A DNA stretch of 64,000 nt, from assembly GCF_022869785.1 (NCBI RefSeq), contig NZ_CP094997.1, positions 4,402,001 to 4,466,000 on the forward strand, written 5' to 3'. The stretch comes from Dyadobacter chenwenxiniae (lineage in GTDB: Bacteria > Bacteroidota > Bacteroidia > Cytophagales > Spirosomataceae). The notes below the pieces were generated by a model. The model was given only the letters and a program-made list of their open reading frames with translations, was not told the origin of the DNA and ran no database searches. The translations under genes and the position numbers were made by a program. Positions 46,201-53,592 of this stretch are shown piece by piece. The stretch's first letter is position 1, and every line of letters starts with the position of its first letter.

Positions 46201-47259
46201 CTTTTGACAAACCAATAAAACACGCTTCCCCCTGGCCGCAAAATCGGCCATCAGATTACAAATAAGCTGCGATTTGCCACTTCCGGGAGGACCTTGGACA
46301 ACAACAGATTTGCCCGATTTCACAGCCAGAATGATCTCTTCCTGTGACTGATCCACAGGAAATGGCGTCAATATCTCCTCCTCCCTGACTGTTTTATTTT
46401 TAAATGGCACATCCACAACATCCGTCTGTCCGTTCCAATCGGCTTCCAGTTCGTCTTCTCCCAGTAACGGGATCGTTAAAGATGTATCCTGGGCACTTTC
46501 AAGAAGCAAATTGTAATCCGGGACGAGATAAGAACCGGCTTGCGGAAAAATCCCGAGCACTGCTTCCGGAAATAGTTTCAGCTCCCCATTTCGTTCATCG
46601 GCAGCGAGTTCTGAGCTTTTCTGCGCATTGAAAATAACACACTTATCCTCAAAAAGCGCTTGGTTAAAATTGATTTTAAGCGGTGTGGTCTTTAACCATT
46701 CATATAAATGTGTCCGGAATTCCAGAAAATCCTTAGGGAAATCTTCAAACGATTTTTCAAGGATATCATCAGAAATGGCCGCCTCGTTGAAATGGGCATA
46801 GGCAAGCAAAAAGCTCGAATTGAGGATCACATTGCTTTCAGGGACTTCAAAAAGACACCATTGCTCGCGATCCATTTTCAAAGTAACCGGGAAAAACAAA
46901 AGCGGTGCATGAATGGGGGTTCCGTCGGAAAGTTTCCCTTTTACAAAAGGATAGCCCACATATAAATCGCGGGAACCGCGCTCCTCTTCGATAAAACGCT
47001 CTGTGCGAGCGATTTTCCGCAGCTTTTTACTGACTTCATTTACCTTTTCAAAACGGGAATCCGCAACGTCGCAAAGCGCAATGCGCGATTTTCCCGAAAC
47101 CAATTGCTTAATAAGCTCAATCGAAGGCTTTTCAAGCAAAAAATCAGTTTCATGAAGATCCAGGAACTGCTCAGCAGGCAATCCGGCCAACAGCAACGAT
47201 TTATTGCGCGTACTAAGGTTTGTAAGTCGTTTTAAATAAGCTTTCAGAATGCGATTCAT
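43261..47259 (-). CDS. Large SF1 (Upf1-like) DNA/RNA helicase with DUF4011-like N terminus
   Basis: 1332 residues. The N-terminal 300 residues (LKAYLKRLTNLSTRNKSLLL, APLLFFPVTLKM) resemble the DUF4011-type module that precedes AAA_11/AAA_12 helicases. Walker A is at about 322-329 (VVVQGPPGSGKSQLI). A 640-residue insertion with coiled-coil character separates it from Walker B DLVIFDEASQCYAEYG near 965 and VVTGDSKQLSPSDLY. Motifs IV-VI follow (QLTGHYRSL, VQGDERDIIIFSMGYA, NRLNVAVTRARERIYFVTS). The last 90 residues (GLILTDDDLYHYSK, WPYSRIYSREYW) recall a nuclease fold of the Vsr/MTES_1575 type. Role unknown; related proteins occur in housekeeping and in phage defence. Single gene. Confidence 0.88.
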   Translation of the reverse strand: MNRILKAYLKRLTNLSTRNKSLLLAGLPAEQFLDLHETDFLLEKPSIELIKQLVSGKSRIALCDVADSRFEKVNEVSKKLRKIARTERFIEEERGSRDLYVGYPFVKGKLSDGTPIHAPLLFFPVTLKMDREQWCLFEVPESNVILNSSFLLAYAHFNEAAISDDILEKSFEDFPKDFLEFRTHLYEWLKTTPLKINFNQALFEDKCVIFNAQKSSELAADERNGELKLFPEAVLGIFPQAGSYLVPDYNLLLESAQDTSLTIPLLGEDELEADWNGQTDVVDVPFKNKTVREEEILTPFPVDQSQEEIILAVKSGKSVVVQGPPGSGKSQLICNLMADFAARGKRVLLVCQKRVALDVVYQRLQTIGMTDFVGLIHDFKNDRPALYRQLASQIDQVEAYKQQNYSLDAVFLERQFTQQSRAIDKTVQDLNAFREALFDESECGVSIKELYLKSDQKAPKAEIKEHYRSFRIDNLDHFGRRLKTYSAYVLHFPAEHVWAKRRSFAKFGMSELRSMEKMLSEWPEVFSRQAQKFEVLTKQPFSLDYVERKSEITERLTDITELISDATTFNLFKKYIATPASAHERLAFIRQTTDALEGFLAEDGIEFSLPAGRLPGFLQILRKSIEANSATVSGLWWNMFGKEKKEVEEVAKQNDLSTSLDHLLKLEIKVKNRIELEGWLTNRNLNFEAAYIDLNENDVGAQYIAFFQKSEAAADAVVRASLDPWFLTIRHIAHERIDQQTFSQAIYDLKTWIGVWSKLEAAMLPFLLPQQIRRLLEDPTLFSQQLSTSLTKDFDSMVDMDSLAENMTLPEHAVTKIIMEQSKKLELLHSEAFVNLFENSIRLAWIEHIESKYPDLRAVTSLKMKQWEDSLQESIKEKQKLSTDITGIKLREATYEDIEKNRLGNRVTYRELGHQVTKKRKIWPIRKLIENYTDEVFSLIPCWMASPEAVSAVFPMQAALFDLVIFDEASQCYAEYGLPAAFRGSQVVVTGDSKQLSPSDLYKIRYEEKGEEEEYTAALEIESLLDLAAQSLDQYQLTGHYRSLSLDLIDFSNRNFYKDTLRLLPDFRTINDEQPGIQYIKTEGVWKNNINLVEIAQVVELIKEVGETGKSIGVVTFNFYQQNAIQDALERENIFFKDLFVKNIENVQGDERDIIIFSMGYAPDEKGKVSMQFGSLNMQGGENRLNVAVTRARERIYFVTSLWPSQLQTDQTANAGPKILKAYLEYALNVSEGKFVPVPFVTGKFRSDWLLKDQLVNQHADFQKELPFGDITIKKEGVYKGLILTDDDLYHYSKSSKEPHAYLPLLLQQKNWPYSRIYSREYWTNSLDYERL

Positions 47260-47287
47260 AGATACTCAAACGATCCTGATTGCTTAA

Positions 47288-48355
47288 CTATTGGATGGCC
47301 TCAGGTGTTGTTTCCTTTTTCTCCGGAAACACCACGGAAGCGAGAATACTCACTGCCAAAATGCCCAAAATCACATAAAGTGAATAAACCGTTTCAAATC
47401 CAGCGACCTCCAACTGGGTATGGAAGAGCATTTTCCCACCGATAAATACGAGCAAAACACCCAATCCGTATTTCAGGAAGCGGAAGAGGCCCATAATGTT
47501 GCTCAGGAAAAAGAACATGGAACGAAGCCCCATGATGGCGAAAATGTTGGAAAAGAAAACAACGTAAGGATCTTTTGTAACTGAAAAAACCGCCGGAACA
47601 GAGTCAACAGCAAAGATTAAATCGGTGAATTCAACAATCAGGACAACGACAAAAAGCGGTGTTACCAGCCACTTTCCTTTTTTCAAAACAAAGAAATGCT
47701 CGCGCACGTATCTTGGGAAAACGGGGAGATATTTTGAAGCAAATTTCACAACCGGATGTTTCGCCGGATCAATTTTTTCGTCCTTTCCTGCCTCGAAAAA
47801 GATCTTCCCGCCCTGATAAACCAGCAGCAACCCGAAGATGTAAATGATCCATTCGAAACGCTGCATCAATGCAGATCCAAGGAAAATAAAGATAAAACGC
47901 ATTACAATGGCGCCTAAAACACCCCAGAAAAGCACTTTTTTGTAGTACTGCGGGCGAACACCAAAGGAAGAGAATATCAGAATGATAACGAAAATATTGT
48001 CAACCGAAAGCGCATATTCCAGCAGATAACCCGTGATGAATTCAAGGGACATGTTTTTCCGGTAAATCTCTAAGCTGCCTGCAAAGTCTCCGGGAATTAG
48101 CTTTAAATGTGGCGCATATTTGTCTTTTATTGCGGATAATTCTTCAAAACTGTCCATTCCGTGCACCAGGTCGCCATGCGTATTGATGATGACGTAGAAA
48201 ACTAGCGCAAGGAATATCCACGCAACCGTCCAGGCGGCAGCTTCGCCAAACTTTACAACATGGTCTTTTTTATTAAATACCCCAAGGTCAAGAAGCAGCA
48301 TTACGCTGATCACTAGAATAAACCCGCCAAAAAACAGCACTTCGTTGGAAAACAT
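47288..48355 (-). CDS. TerC family integral membrane protein
   Basis: About 355 residues from the ATG at 48355. The frame stays open to 48442, but a putative -7 box lies at 48440-48447 and the family starts with the first helix FFGGFILVISVMLLLDLGVF. Eight to nine membrane helices are visible, with YALSVDNIFVIILIFSSFGV and IVEFTDLIFAVDSVPAVFSVTKDPYVVFFSNIFAIMGLRSMFF, the two acidic-residue repeats that mark TerC/Alx proteins. Members export or handle metals, often manganese, and affect membrane-protein folding. Confidence 0.93.
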   Translation of the reverse strand: MFSNEVLFFGGFILVISVMLLLDLGVFNKKDHVVKFGEAAAWTVAWIFLALVFYVIINTHGDLVHGMDSFEELSAIKDKYAPHLKLIPGDFAGSLEIYRKNMSLEFITGYLLEYALSVDNIFVIILIFSSFGVRPQYYKKVLFWGVLGAIVMRFIFIFLGSALMQRFEWIIYIFGLLLVYQGGKIFFEAGKDEKIDPAKHPVVKFASKYLPVFPRYVREHFFVLKKGKWLVTPLFVVVLIVEFTDLIFAVDSVPAVFSVTKDPYVVFFSNIFAIMGLRSMFFFLSNIMGLFRFLKYGLGVLLVFIGGKMLFHTQLEVAGFETVYSLYVILGILAVSILASVVFPEKKETTPEAIQ

Positions 48356-48439
48356 GAATGTATATTTTTTATAAAATAAATCGACTGAAAGACAGCATTG
48401 CCAATGAAACAGTAATCTAGGCAATCCTGTCAAAGGAGG

Positions 48440-48447
48440 CAAAGGTA
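48440..48447 (-). promoter_or_regulatory. Candidate -7 box of the TerC gene
   Basis: On the minus strand TACCTTTG matches TAnnTTTG exactly; transcription would start about 80 bases before the ATG at 48355. The -33 is not matched well. Confidence 0.5.
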
Positions 48448-48655
48448 ATTAAAATATAAAGTGCTCATATTAATTGGGACGGACGGCGCAAAAAATATGC
48501 AGGCCAGCCTGCAATGAAATTAGATCCCGCGATTACATAAATATCGTACCCGGCTTTTTAATCTTCCCTGAAAAAAATTTATACCCGGTATCAATTGAGT
48601 AACAATTTGTTAATGAAAAGTTGCGATTTTTTTACTAAATATTTCATACAAAAAC

Positions 48656-48686
48656 TTGCGTCACATAGTCCCTGTGCCTACATTTG
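48656..48686 (+). promoter_or_regulatory. Promoter of tRNA-Gly
   Basis: TTG (48656-48658), a 20-base spacer and TACATTTG (48679-48686) followed by CACC is a full match to the Bacteroidota pattern; the tRNA starts 25 bases later. Confidence 0.82.
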
Positions 48687-48711
48687 CACCACCATAATCA
48701 AAAACGGTTAT

Positions 48712-48784
48712 GCGAAAGTAGCTCAGCTGGTAGAGCGCGACCTTGCCAAGGTCGAGGTCGCGGGTTCGAACCCCGTCTTTCGCT
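48712..48784 (+). tRNA. tRNA-Gly (anticodon GCC)
   Basis: 73 bases with a full cloverleaf. Acceptor GCGAAAG pairs with CTTTCGC, the D arm starts GCTCAGCTGG, the anticodon stem is GACCT/AGGTC around TTGCCAA, and the T arm contains GGGTTCGAACCCC. No CCA is encoded. Confidence 0.97.
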
Positions 48785-48792
48785 CAGAGGTT

Positions 48793-48818
48793 AAAGCACC
48801 GGAAACGGTGCTTTTTTT
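48793..48818 (+). terminator. Rho-independent terminator after tRNA-Gly
   Basis: AAAGCACCG, a GAAA tetraloop region and CGGTGCTTT followed by a T7 run, 8 bases after the tRNA. tRNA-Leu lies downstream and so needs its own promoter or readthrough. Confidence 0.9.
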
Positions 48819-48846
48819 CTCTATATGCCATCTCATTTTGGCTAAT

Positions 48847-48932
48847 GCCGGGGTGGTGGAACTGGTAGACACGCAGGACTTAAAATCCTGTGAGCCGAAA
48901 CGCTCGTACGGGTTCGATTCCCGTCCCCGGTA
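48847..48932 (+). tRNA. tRNA-Leu (anticodon TAA)
   Basis: 86 bases with the long variable arm of class II tRNAs. Acceptor GCCGGGG pairs with CCCCGGT (one G-T), the anticodon stem CAGGA/TCCTG encloses CTTAAAA, and the T arm has GGGTTCGATTCCC. A terminator follows and then the accessory region. Confidence 0.97.
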
Positions 48933-48942
48933 CTGATTAACA

Positions 48943-48978
48943 AGCAGTTACAAACTTAGGTTTGTGGCTGCTTTTTTG
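48943..48978 (+). terminator. Rho-independent terminator after tRNA-Leu
   Basis: AGCAG(T)TACAAAC pairs with GTTTGTGG(C)TGCT around a 4-base loop, followed by T6. The direct repeat at 48981 begins right behind it. Confidence 0.82.
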
Positions 48979-48980
48979 TT

Positions 48981-49000
48981 GGTACAATATAGGTACAACA
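48981..49000 (+). repeat. Direct repeat copy 1, candidate attachment or recombinase site
   Basis: GGTACAATATAGGTACAACA. It is internally a duplicated GGTACAA and matches the copy at 51335-51354 in 19 of 20 positions. Both copies lie within about 10 bases after a terminator hairpin. Confidence 0.7.
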
Positions 49001-49012
49001 TAGAATAATGTC

Positions 49013-49891
49013 ATGGTCTCACTAGTAGCTTACCCGTATTCTTACAACTCGATGTACTCTGGCATTTTGGAACTCTTTGTGTGGGAAGGTGAATACGTAG
49101 CCATCCTTTCGCGACAAAGTGACTTAGATCAAGTAGCAGTTAACAAGATGTTAAAAGCTTTTGATAGCGCTTATTTATTCTATCTTGATCGTACTGGTAA
49201 AAAACCCTTAACCTCGGAGCATGTCAATCAAAAATTACCTATCGCAGATGTTCCGTTCACATGCGATAATCCGTACGCTGCTGCATGTGGACATATTGGT
49301 GCGTTCGGAATAGAGCTGAGACACGACACCTTTGATGCGTTATATATGGGAGTTATTACCAAAGACGAAGTCGACCAGACTGTTTTTTATGAGCTTGGTA
49401 GAAATTTCTGGTTCTACGATGAACAGTATGATGGCGACCCAGTTGCGAGAGGATTTGCGATTTTCATGAGATTTGTGGCCATGGAATTTCTAGATGTTAA
49501 GGGAGCCGTCATTAACGGCCACTCTTTTGAGCAATTCAAGTCAGCTATTGAAGGTCTTGCGGCTATGTACATCGCGACAGATTATCTCTATTGGGAAAAT
49601 CTTGTTGCAGAGAACCGCCGAGTTCCAAATGATTTCAACCTTGACCAGAATGATCTTTTCGCATCATTCTGCTTTGAGCTTCACCGCCGATATCCACAGT
49701 TTATAAACAACGTTTGGAAGGAGACACAGCTCTTGAAAAAAGCACTTAGTACGCAAGATGTTATAGATAATTTTTTCTTAGCCTCATGCAATGCTACGCG
49801 CACAAATCTCACGGTTACATTCGAAAATTGGAGATGGAAAATATCTGATGTGGCTCTTGCGCAAGTTTCTTACTATATGGCAGAGGAGTAA
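49013..49891 (+). CDS. Unknown protein, possibly a degenerate zincin-like fold
   Basis: 292 residues, no signal peptide, no family recognised. In the middle VFYELGRNFWFYDEQYDGDPVARGFAIFMRFVAMEFL has the spacing of a metalloprotease HExxH helix followed by a family helix, but with Tyr-Glu-Leu-Gly-Arg instead of His-Glu-x-x-His, so it would not bind zinc in the usual way. C-terminal region: FCFELHRRYPQFINNVWKETQLLKKAL, which looks helical. An in-frame stop just before the ATG rules out a longer start. First gene after the tRNA-Leu terminator; the 3' half of a tRNA-Met gene begins 22 bases after it. Confidence 0.7.
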   Translation: MVSLVAYPYSYNSMYSGILELFVWEGEYVAILSRQSDLDQVAVNKMLKAFDSAYLFYLDRTGKKPLTSEHVNQKLPIADVPFTCDNPYAAACGHIGAFGIELRHDTFDALYMGVITKDEVDQTVFYELGRNFWFYDEQYDGDPVARGFAIFMRFVAMEFLDVKGAVINGHSFEQFKSAIEGLAAMYIATDYLYWENLVAENRRVPNDFNLDQNDLFASFCFELHRRYPQFINNVWKETQLLKKALSTQDVIDNFFLASCNATRTNLTVTFENWRWKISDVALAQVSYYMAEE

Positions 49892-49913
49892 ACCCTACTA
49901 AGCCCCGTTTTCG

Positions 49914-49960
49914 TTGGGCTCATAGCCCAAAGGTCGCTGGTTCGAGTCCAGCTCCCGCTA
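49914..49960 (+). pseudogene. 3' half of a tRNA-Met gene (anticodon CAT), 5' half absent
   Basis: TTGGG, loop CTCATAG and CCCAA form an anticodon arm with CAT; AGGTC is the variable region, GCTGGTTCGAGTCCAGC the T arm, and TCCCGCT plus discriminator A the 3' acceptor strand. The expected 5' strand (AGCGGGA) and D arm are not upstream. Such 3' fragments are typical attachment-site duplicates of elements that integrate in tRNA genes. Confidence 0.85.
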
Positions 49961-49963
49961 CAT

Positions 49964-50004
49964 CAAGAGGGAGTCTCAATTCAAAACTGAGGCACCCTCT
50001 TTCC
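49964..50004 (+). terminator. Terminator-like hairpin behind the tRNA-Met fragment
   Basis: AGAGGG(A)GTCTCA pairs with TGAGGC(A)CCCTCT around CAATTCAAAAC, followed by TTTCC. It is probably the original terminator of the tRNA-Met gene, carried along with its 3' half. Confidence 0.7.
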
Positions 50005-50028
50005 TTTGTATTTCTAATAATTGAGAAT

Positions 50029-51308
50029 AGGCGGTCAGAATCTTGGATCAAAAGCTAACACGTTTGTTTGCCCAATGCCAGTGAAAACAAGCCCACTATG
50101 CGGCCCTTTTTCTCATATTCTGGGCCATTGCAATCAATCCCCACTCGATTTCAACCTTTTGTTTCCCACGGAGCATGAACCTACGGAAGCCGTGATTATT
50201 TTTTATATTTCCAAAGACAGGTTCTACATCCCAGCATCGCTTCTTTCGTTTGGCAAGCCCTTCTTCACTTTTTAGCAGTTGGTCTGCCTGCTGCTTCTGT
50301 CTTTCCAGGTTGACATTAATCTGAATGATCCGGTCATTTTGTGACTTGTGATGAACTGATTGGAGGTTGATATCTGCACATTATAGGCAGGTTTCAGCTG
50401 TCCATTACGCATATGGTCTTCCTTCAATTTCATGAAAGTAGCACCCGGATCGGTCTTACTGTAAGAATTACGGTCACCCAAAATTGCCTCCTGCTGCTCG
50501 TAACGGGCGATATTGATAGGGTACTGTTTAGTCACATAGTCTAGCTTGGCCTTCATTTTTTTGTCGATGTTTTCCTTTTTACCCAGCACCTGGTTGAGTG
50601 TGTCAACCGTATCCTGCACCTTCTCTTTGTTGATCGTAGTCAGGTCAGGCGGTTCGGGCAGATTGTCCTCGCTGGCAGCCACGCTCTGGGCATATGCCCA
50701 GATATCGGCCAGTTGCTTCTTCATTTTCTCTTTGTTGGTCGCAATCGCCTTCTTCCAGACAAAAGTGTATTTATTGGCATTGGCCTCAATTTTAGTCCCA
50801 TCCGTATACACCTCTTCAATGCTTAAATAGCCTTCCTGGGCAAGCAGGCTGACCACCTGCTCGAAAATCGTCCTGAACGTATCCTTCAACCGCACGCCCC
50901 GGAAGCGGTTGATCGTATTATGGTCAGGAAAGCTCATCGAACTCAAAAACATGAAGTAGATGCTTTCTTTACATGCTGCTTCCAGCTTTCTACTGGAATA
51001 AATGTTGCTCATATAGCCAAATACAAGCACTTTCAAAAGCATTTGAGGATGGTAGCCCGACGAACCCGTCATGTGGTAAGCAGCATTGAGGGGCTCCAAA
51101 TTAATCCGGTTGATCACATCATTGACAACACGAACAATATGGCCCTTGGGGATCAATTCGTCCAGACTTGGAGGAAGCAGCATCAACTGCTGCTGGTGAT
51201 AAGGCTTGAATTTAGGTTGTTGGCGGCCCATTTTTTCCGGATTGCTTATACCTAAAGATAATCAATTCAAGAATTTTATGCAACCACTAAAAATGAAAAA
51301 GACCGCCT
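50029..51308 (-). mobile_element. IS1182-family insertion sequence remnant
   Basis: The element encloses an internally deleted transposase. The 8-base arms AGGCGGTC (50029-50036) and GACCGCCT (51301-51308) may be its inverted-repeat tips, but the match stops after eight bases, so the exact ends are uncertain. Confidence 0.6.
50096..51231 (-). pseudogene. IS1182-family transposase, internal deletion and frameshift
   Basis: The N-terminal part from 51231 is well preserved: QQQLMLLPPSLDELIPKGHIVRVVNDVI, the first DDE segment EEVYTDGTKIEANANKYTFVWKKA, and RNSYSKTDPGATFMKLKEDHMRNGQLKPAYNVQISTSNQFI. At about 50345 the frame shifts; the C terminus reads on in another frame as NDRIIQINVNLERQKQQADQLL, then RCWDVEPVFGNIKNNHGFRRFMLRGKQKVEIEWGLIAMAQNMRKRAA with a stop at 50096-50098. 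About 150 residues of the normal middle (second Asp region) are missing, so it cannot be active. Confidence 0.88.
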
Positions 51309-51327
51309 CGTTTTGAGACGGCCTCTT
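51299..51327. terminator. Terminator-like imperfect hairpin
   Basis: AGACCGCCTC, loop GTTTT, GAGACGGCCTCT followed by TTT. It precedes the second GGTACAAC repeat just as the tRNA-Leu terminator precedes the first. Confidence 0.5.
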
Positions 51328-51334
51328 TGTATTA

Positions 51335-51354
51335 GGTACAACATAGGTACAACA
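51335..51354 (+). repeat. Direct repeat copy 2, candidate attachment or recombinase site
   Basis: GGTACAACATAGGTACAACA, in the same orientation as 48981-49000 and differing from it in one position. Confidence 0.7.
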
Positions 51355-51513
51355 CTAGCATTTTGGGAAGACAAGATTACTGGGTTATCGCAGCACTACC
51401 ATACCCTATCCAAAACTTTACTCCATAACAAGTACTTGATTTGCGTGAATTTATTTTTGTTGCGTCCTGCGTGCAAGTTTGCTATGTAAGGTGATCAGGA
51501 GGATTTCCATATC

Positions 51514-51990
51514 ATGCTTATCCAAACAAATTTGTTTTACGTCAACGGTCAAAAGGAAAGTGAAACTGTTTTTTTTAACGGTGAACGACATGGATTGCAG
51601 CGAGAATGGCACCCAAATGGTCAGCTTTACATTGAACGCCACTATCAGGTAGGTTTACTTCATGGTGAATATAAAATTTGGCACAAAAACGGGCAATTGA
51701 GGTATCTAAGTAAATTCGTGGAAGGTAATGAAGAAGGATTGGCGACTGGTTGGCATGACAACGGGAAACTGAAATCGCTAACCTTTTACGAAAACGGGAA
51801 CCCTCACGGATTGTCTGTCGATCTAAATTCTGATGGAAAGCCAGAAAACTATCAATGCTTTTGGAATGGTAAGCGAAAACGGATTCCAGGGCACAGGTTA
51901 GACCTTATGCTGGAATTCTTGCGAAGCAAGGGTCAAATTGCTCCCACAAAGTTAGACGGTTTCAAACACTTCACGACTCTGGAACTATAA
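51514..51990 (+). CDS. MORN-repeat protein (YwqK-antitoxin-like)
   Basis: 158 residues built of MORN-variant repeats: FFNGERHGLQREWHPNGQLYIERHYQVGLLHGEYKIWHKNGQLRYLSKFVEGNEEGLATGWHDNGKLKSLTFYENGNPHGLSVDLNSDGKPENY. Genome annotation often labels this family a YwqK-type antitoxin, but no toxin partner is next to it and many members act otherwise. A strong Shine-Dalgarno AGGAGG at 51499-51504, unusual for this genome, precedes the ATG. Monocistronic in the accessory region; convergent with the following gene. Confidence 0.85.
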   Translation: MLIQTNLFYVNGQKESETVFFNGERHGLQREWHPNGQLYIERHYQVGLLHGEYKIWHKNGQLRYLSKFVEGNEEGLATGWHDNGKLKSLTFYENGNPHGLSVDLNSDGKPENYQCFWNGKRKRIPGHRLDLMLEFLRSKGQIAPTKLDGFKHFTTLEL

Positions 51991-52052
51991 TAAAGTATGT
52001 ATTGCGGGAATTATAAGCCTTCGATCTATTATATAGATATGTTTCCAATCAG

Positions 52053-53180
52053 CTACAAAATTATGTTACCATCAACAATAGGCGGCACAATTACCCTATC
52101 AGTATCGTTAGTAGAAAAGTAGGCGATTATGAAAGGATCAACTGTCTTTAACACTTCTCCACTAAATTCGGTAGGTACCACTTCTTTATCTACTCTAATC
52201 CAAAGGATCTTTTTTGTAACGTAGCGATTTCTGCGGGGCGAGAATGACACGAAGTAACCTGGCATTTTTTTCTGGCGCTGCGGATTATGCACAGTCATAA
52301 AAAAAAATGATGATGCCAAAGGCTGTTGGCTAGGATGGCCCAATTGCGCTACCAAGATTTTACCGTTCACATCATAAGATACGATTCCTGAACGGTGCGA
52401 CTCTTTGCTACCGTAGATGTTCCGAAATTTCATTATCAACGATTCAGAGTGTTCCGGATTAAGAATTTCCAACGAACTTGTAGCAAGGCCCCAATCATCA
52501 TTCCCTTCGGAACGGCTTAATGTCTTTTCATACTGAATCCACGTCGTATTCCGGAAAGCCTTGAAAACTTCACTATCAGCTTGCTTCTCCCAAAAATTTC
52601 GATGCGCAACGAATTCAATGGGCTCTGTTGTGTTTGGCCCCTCTTGTATGTCAGTTTTTATAATGTGAAAAGCTTGTAAATGTAACCTTGTCTTCTCCGA
52701 GCAAAAGGTGGCGATTGCTAGAATTGCATCGACCATGACTGGCTCAACTTTGATATTCTCATCAAGTTCCGAAATCCTCTTCTTCAAATGCCTATTGACC
52801 CCGTTTTGAAAATAATTTGGCGAAGATCGTGCTTCCTGCCCCCGAAAAGCCTGCCGAAGGTATTCTTTGAACTTGTTCTCTTCTCCTACACCTGAAAAGT
52901 ATTTCCTAATTGCTGTGCACACTGGGCCCAACGCTCCATTTTGAAGAACAGGAACATCCGCAATCTTGATGTGCAAGCCACCAAGCCATTGCTGCTCAAT
53001 GACAGTGAAAGTGAATCTTTCGATTGGTTCAAAGTTGATAACGGCTTCCTTCTTCCAATTTTTACATTCTCCTGTAACATCATGCCGGAAGGCATCCCAG
53101 TTTAAGTACACGTATTCAAGAATGAGGTACCAAGGTAGCCTAAGTTTGAAAAGTGGAACGTGGTTCACTTTATTTGACAC
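52053..53180 (-). CDS. Unknown protein of 375 residues in the accessory region
   Basis: No family recognised. It is a soluble mixed alpha/beta protein with no signal peptide. Notable segments: LPWYLILEYVYLNWDAFRHDVTGECKNW at the N terminus, a basic Arg/Lys-rich middle (KKRISELDENIK), LHLQAFHIIKTDIQEG, and a C-terminal part KMPGYFVSFSPRRNRYVTKKILWIRVDKEVV with strands. Low G+C and position between the IS remnant and the mobilisation genes suggest cargo of a mobile element. Its partner, if any, is not evident. Confidence 0.65.
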   Translation of the reverse strand: MSNKVNHVPLFKLRLPWYLILEYVYLNWDAFRHDVTGECKNWKKEAVINFEPIERFTFTVIEQQWLGGLHIKIADVPVLQNGALGPVCTAIRKYFSGVGEENKFKEYLRQAFRGQEARSSPNYFQNGVNRHLKKRISELDENIKVEPVMVDAILAIATFCSEKTRLHLQAFHIIKTDIQEGPNTTEPIEFVAHRNFWEKQADSEVFKAFRNTTWIQYEKTLSRSEGNDDWGLATSSLEILNPEHSESLIMKFRNIYGSKESHRSGIVSYDVNGKILVAQLGHPSQQPLASSFFFMTVHNPQRQKKMPGYFVSFSPRRNRYVTKKILWIRVDKEVVPTEFSGEVLKTVDPFIIAYFSTNDTDRVIVPPIVDGNIIL

Positions 53181-53421
53181 ATCTAATAGGTCTTAATTAA
53201 TAATAGATTGAATGCACTACAACAAACTAATAGTCAGCGGATTATTCTTTCAGTAGTTGAATACGGGGTTAATTTGAAAAAATTCTTTTAATCTGAGAAA
53301 AACTGTTTTCGAAACACGATCAGGTAGCAGCAATCTTTGTAATGTTCTAACACTTGCGGGCTGGCTCGAGACGGTGCAAAATAGCGTTTGGCATTTTATA
53401 AACTTAAAACTATAAATCAAA

Positions 53422-53592
53422 ATGGACAAAAATCAGGAACCGTCGGAAAAAGCGCTCGAAGAAGCGGCAAGACGAGGATTATCTCCGGACAAAGATGATA
53501 ATAACACTTTGAGGGATGATAAAGGGAGAAATGGTGGAAAGGTGGAAGGTGATTGGATATGGGATGGTTATTCTTGGAAACGGGTATACTAG
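53422..53592 (+). CDS. Small hypothetical protein, 56 residues
   Basis: The frame starts MDKNQEPSEKALEEAARRGLS and ends DWIWDGYSWKRVY before the TAG at 53590-53592. Charged, Asp/Lys/Gly-rich with an aromatic tail; the region EGDWIWDGYSWKRV looks like a conserved small motif. Initiation region AAAACTATAAATCAAA is AT-rich as in Bacteroidota genes. Too short for a family assignment; expression is not shown. Confidence 0.5.
   Translation: MDKNQEPSEKALEEAARRGLSPDKDDNNTLRDDKGRNGGKVEGDWIWDGYSWKRVY

Noticed and set aside
43261..48355. Helicase and TerC genes considered as a defence island
   Set aside because: TerC is a common chromosomal gene, the helicase has no defence partner nearby and the mobile region starts only after the tRNAs; only the helicase tail was kept as a question.
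48595..48936. 113-residue frame across the two tRNA genes
   Set aside because: It covers both tRNAs and their terminators and has no protein features (the LVDTQDLKSCEP string is the translated tRNA-Leu).
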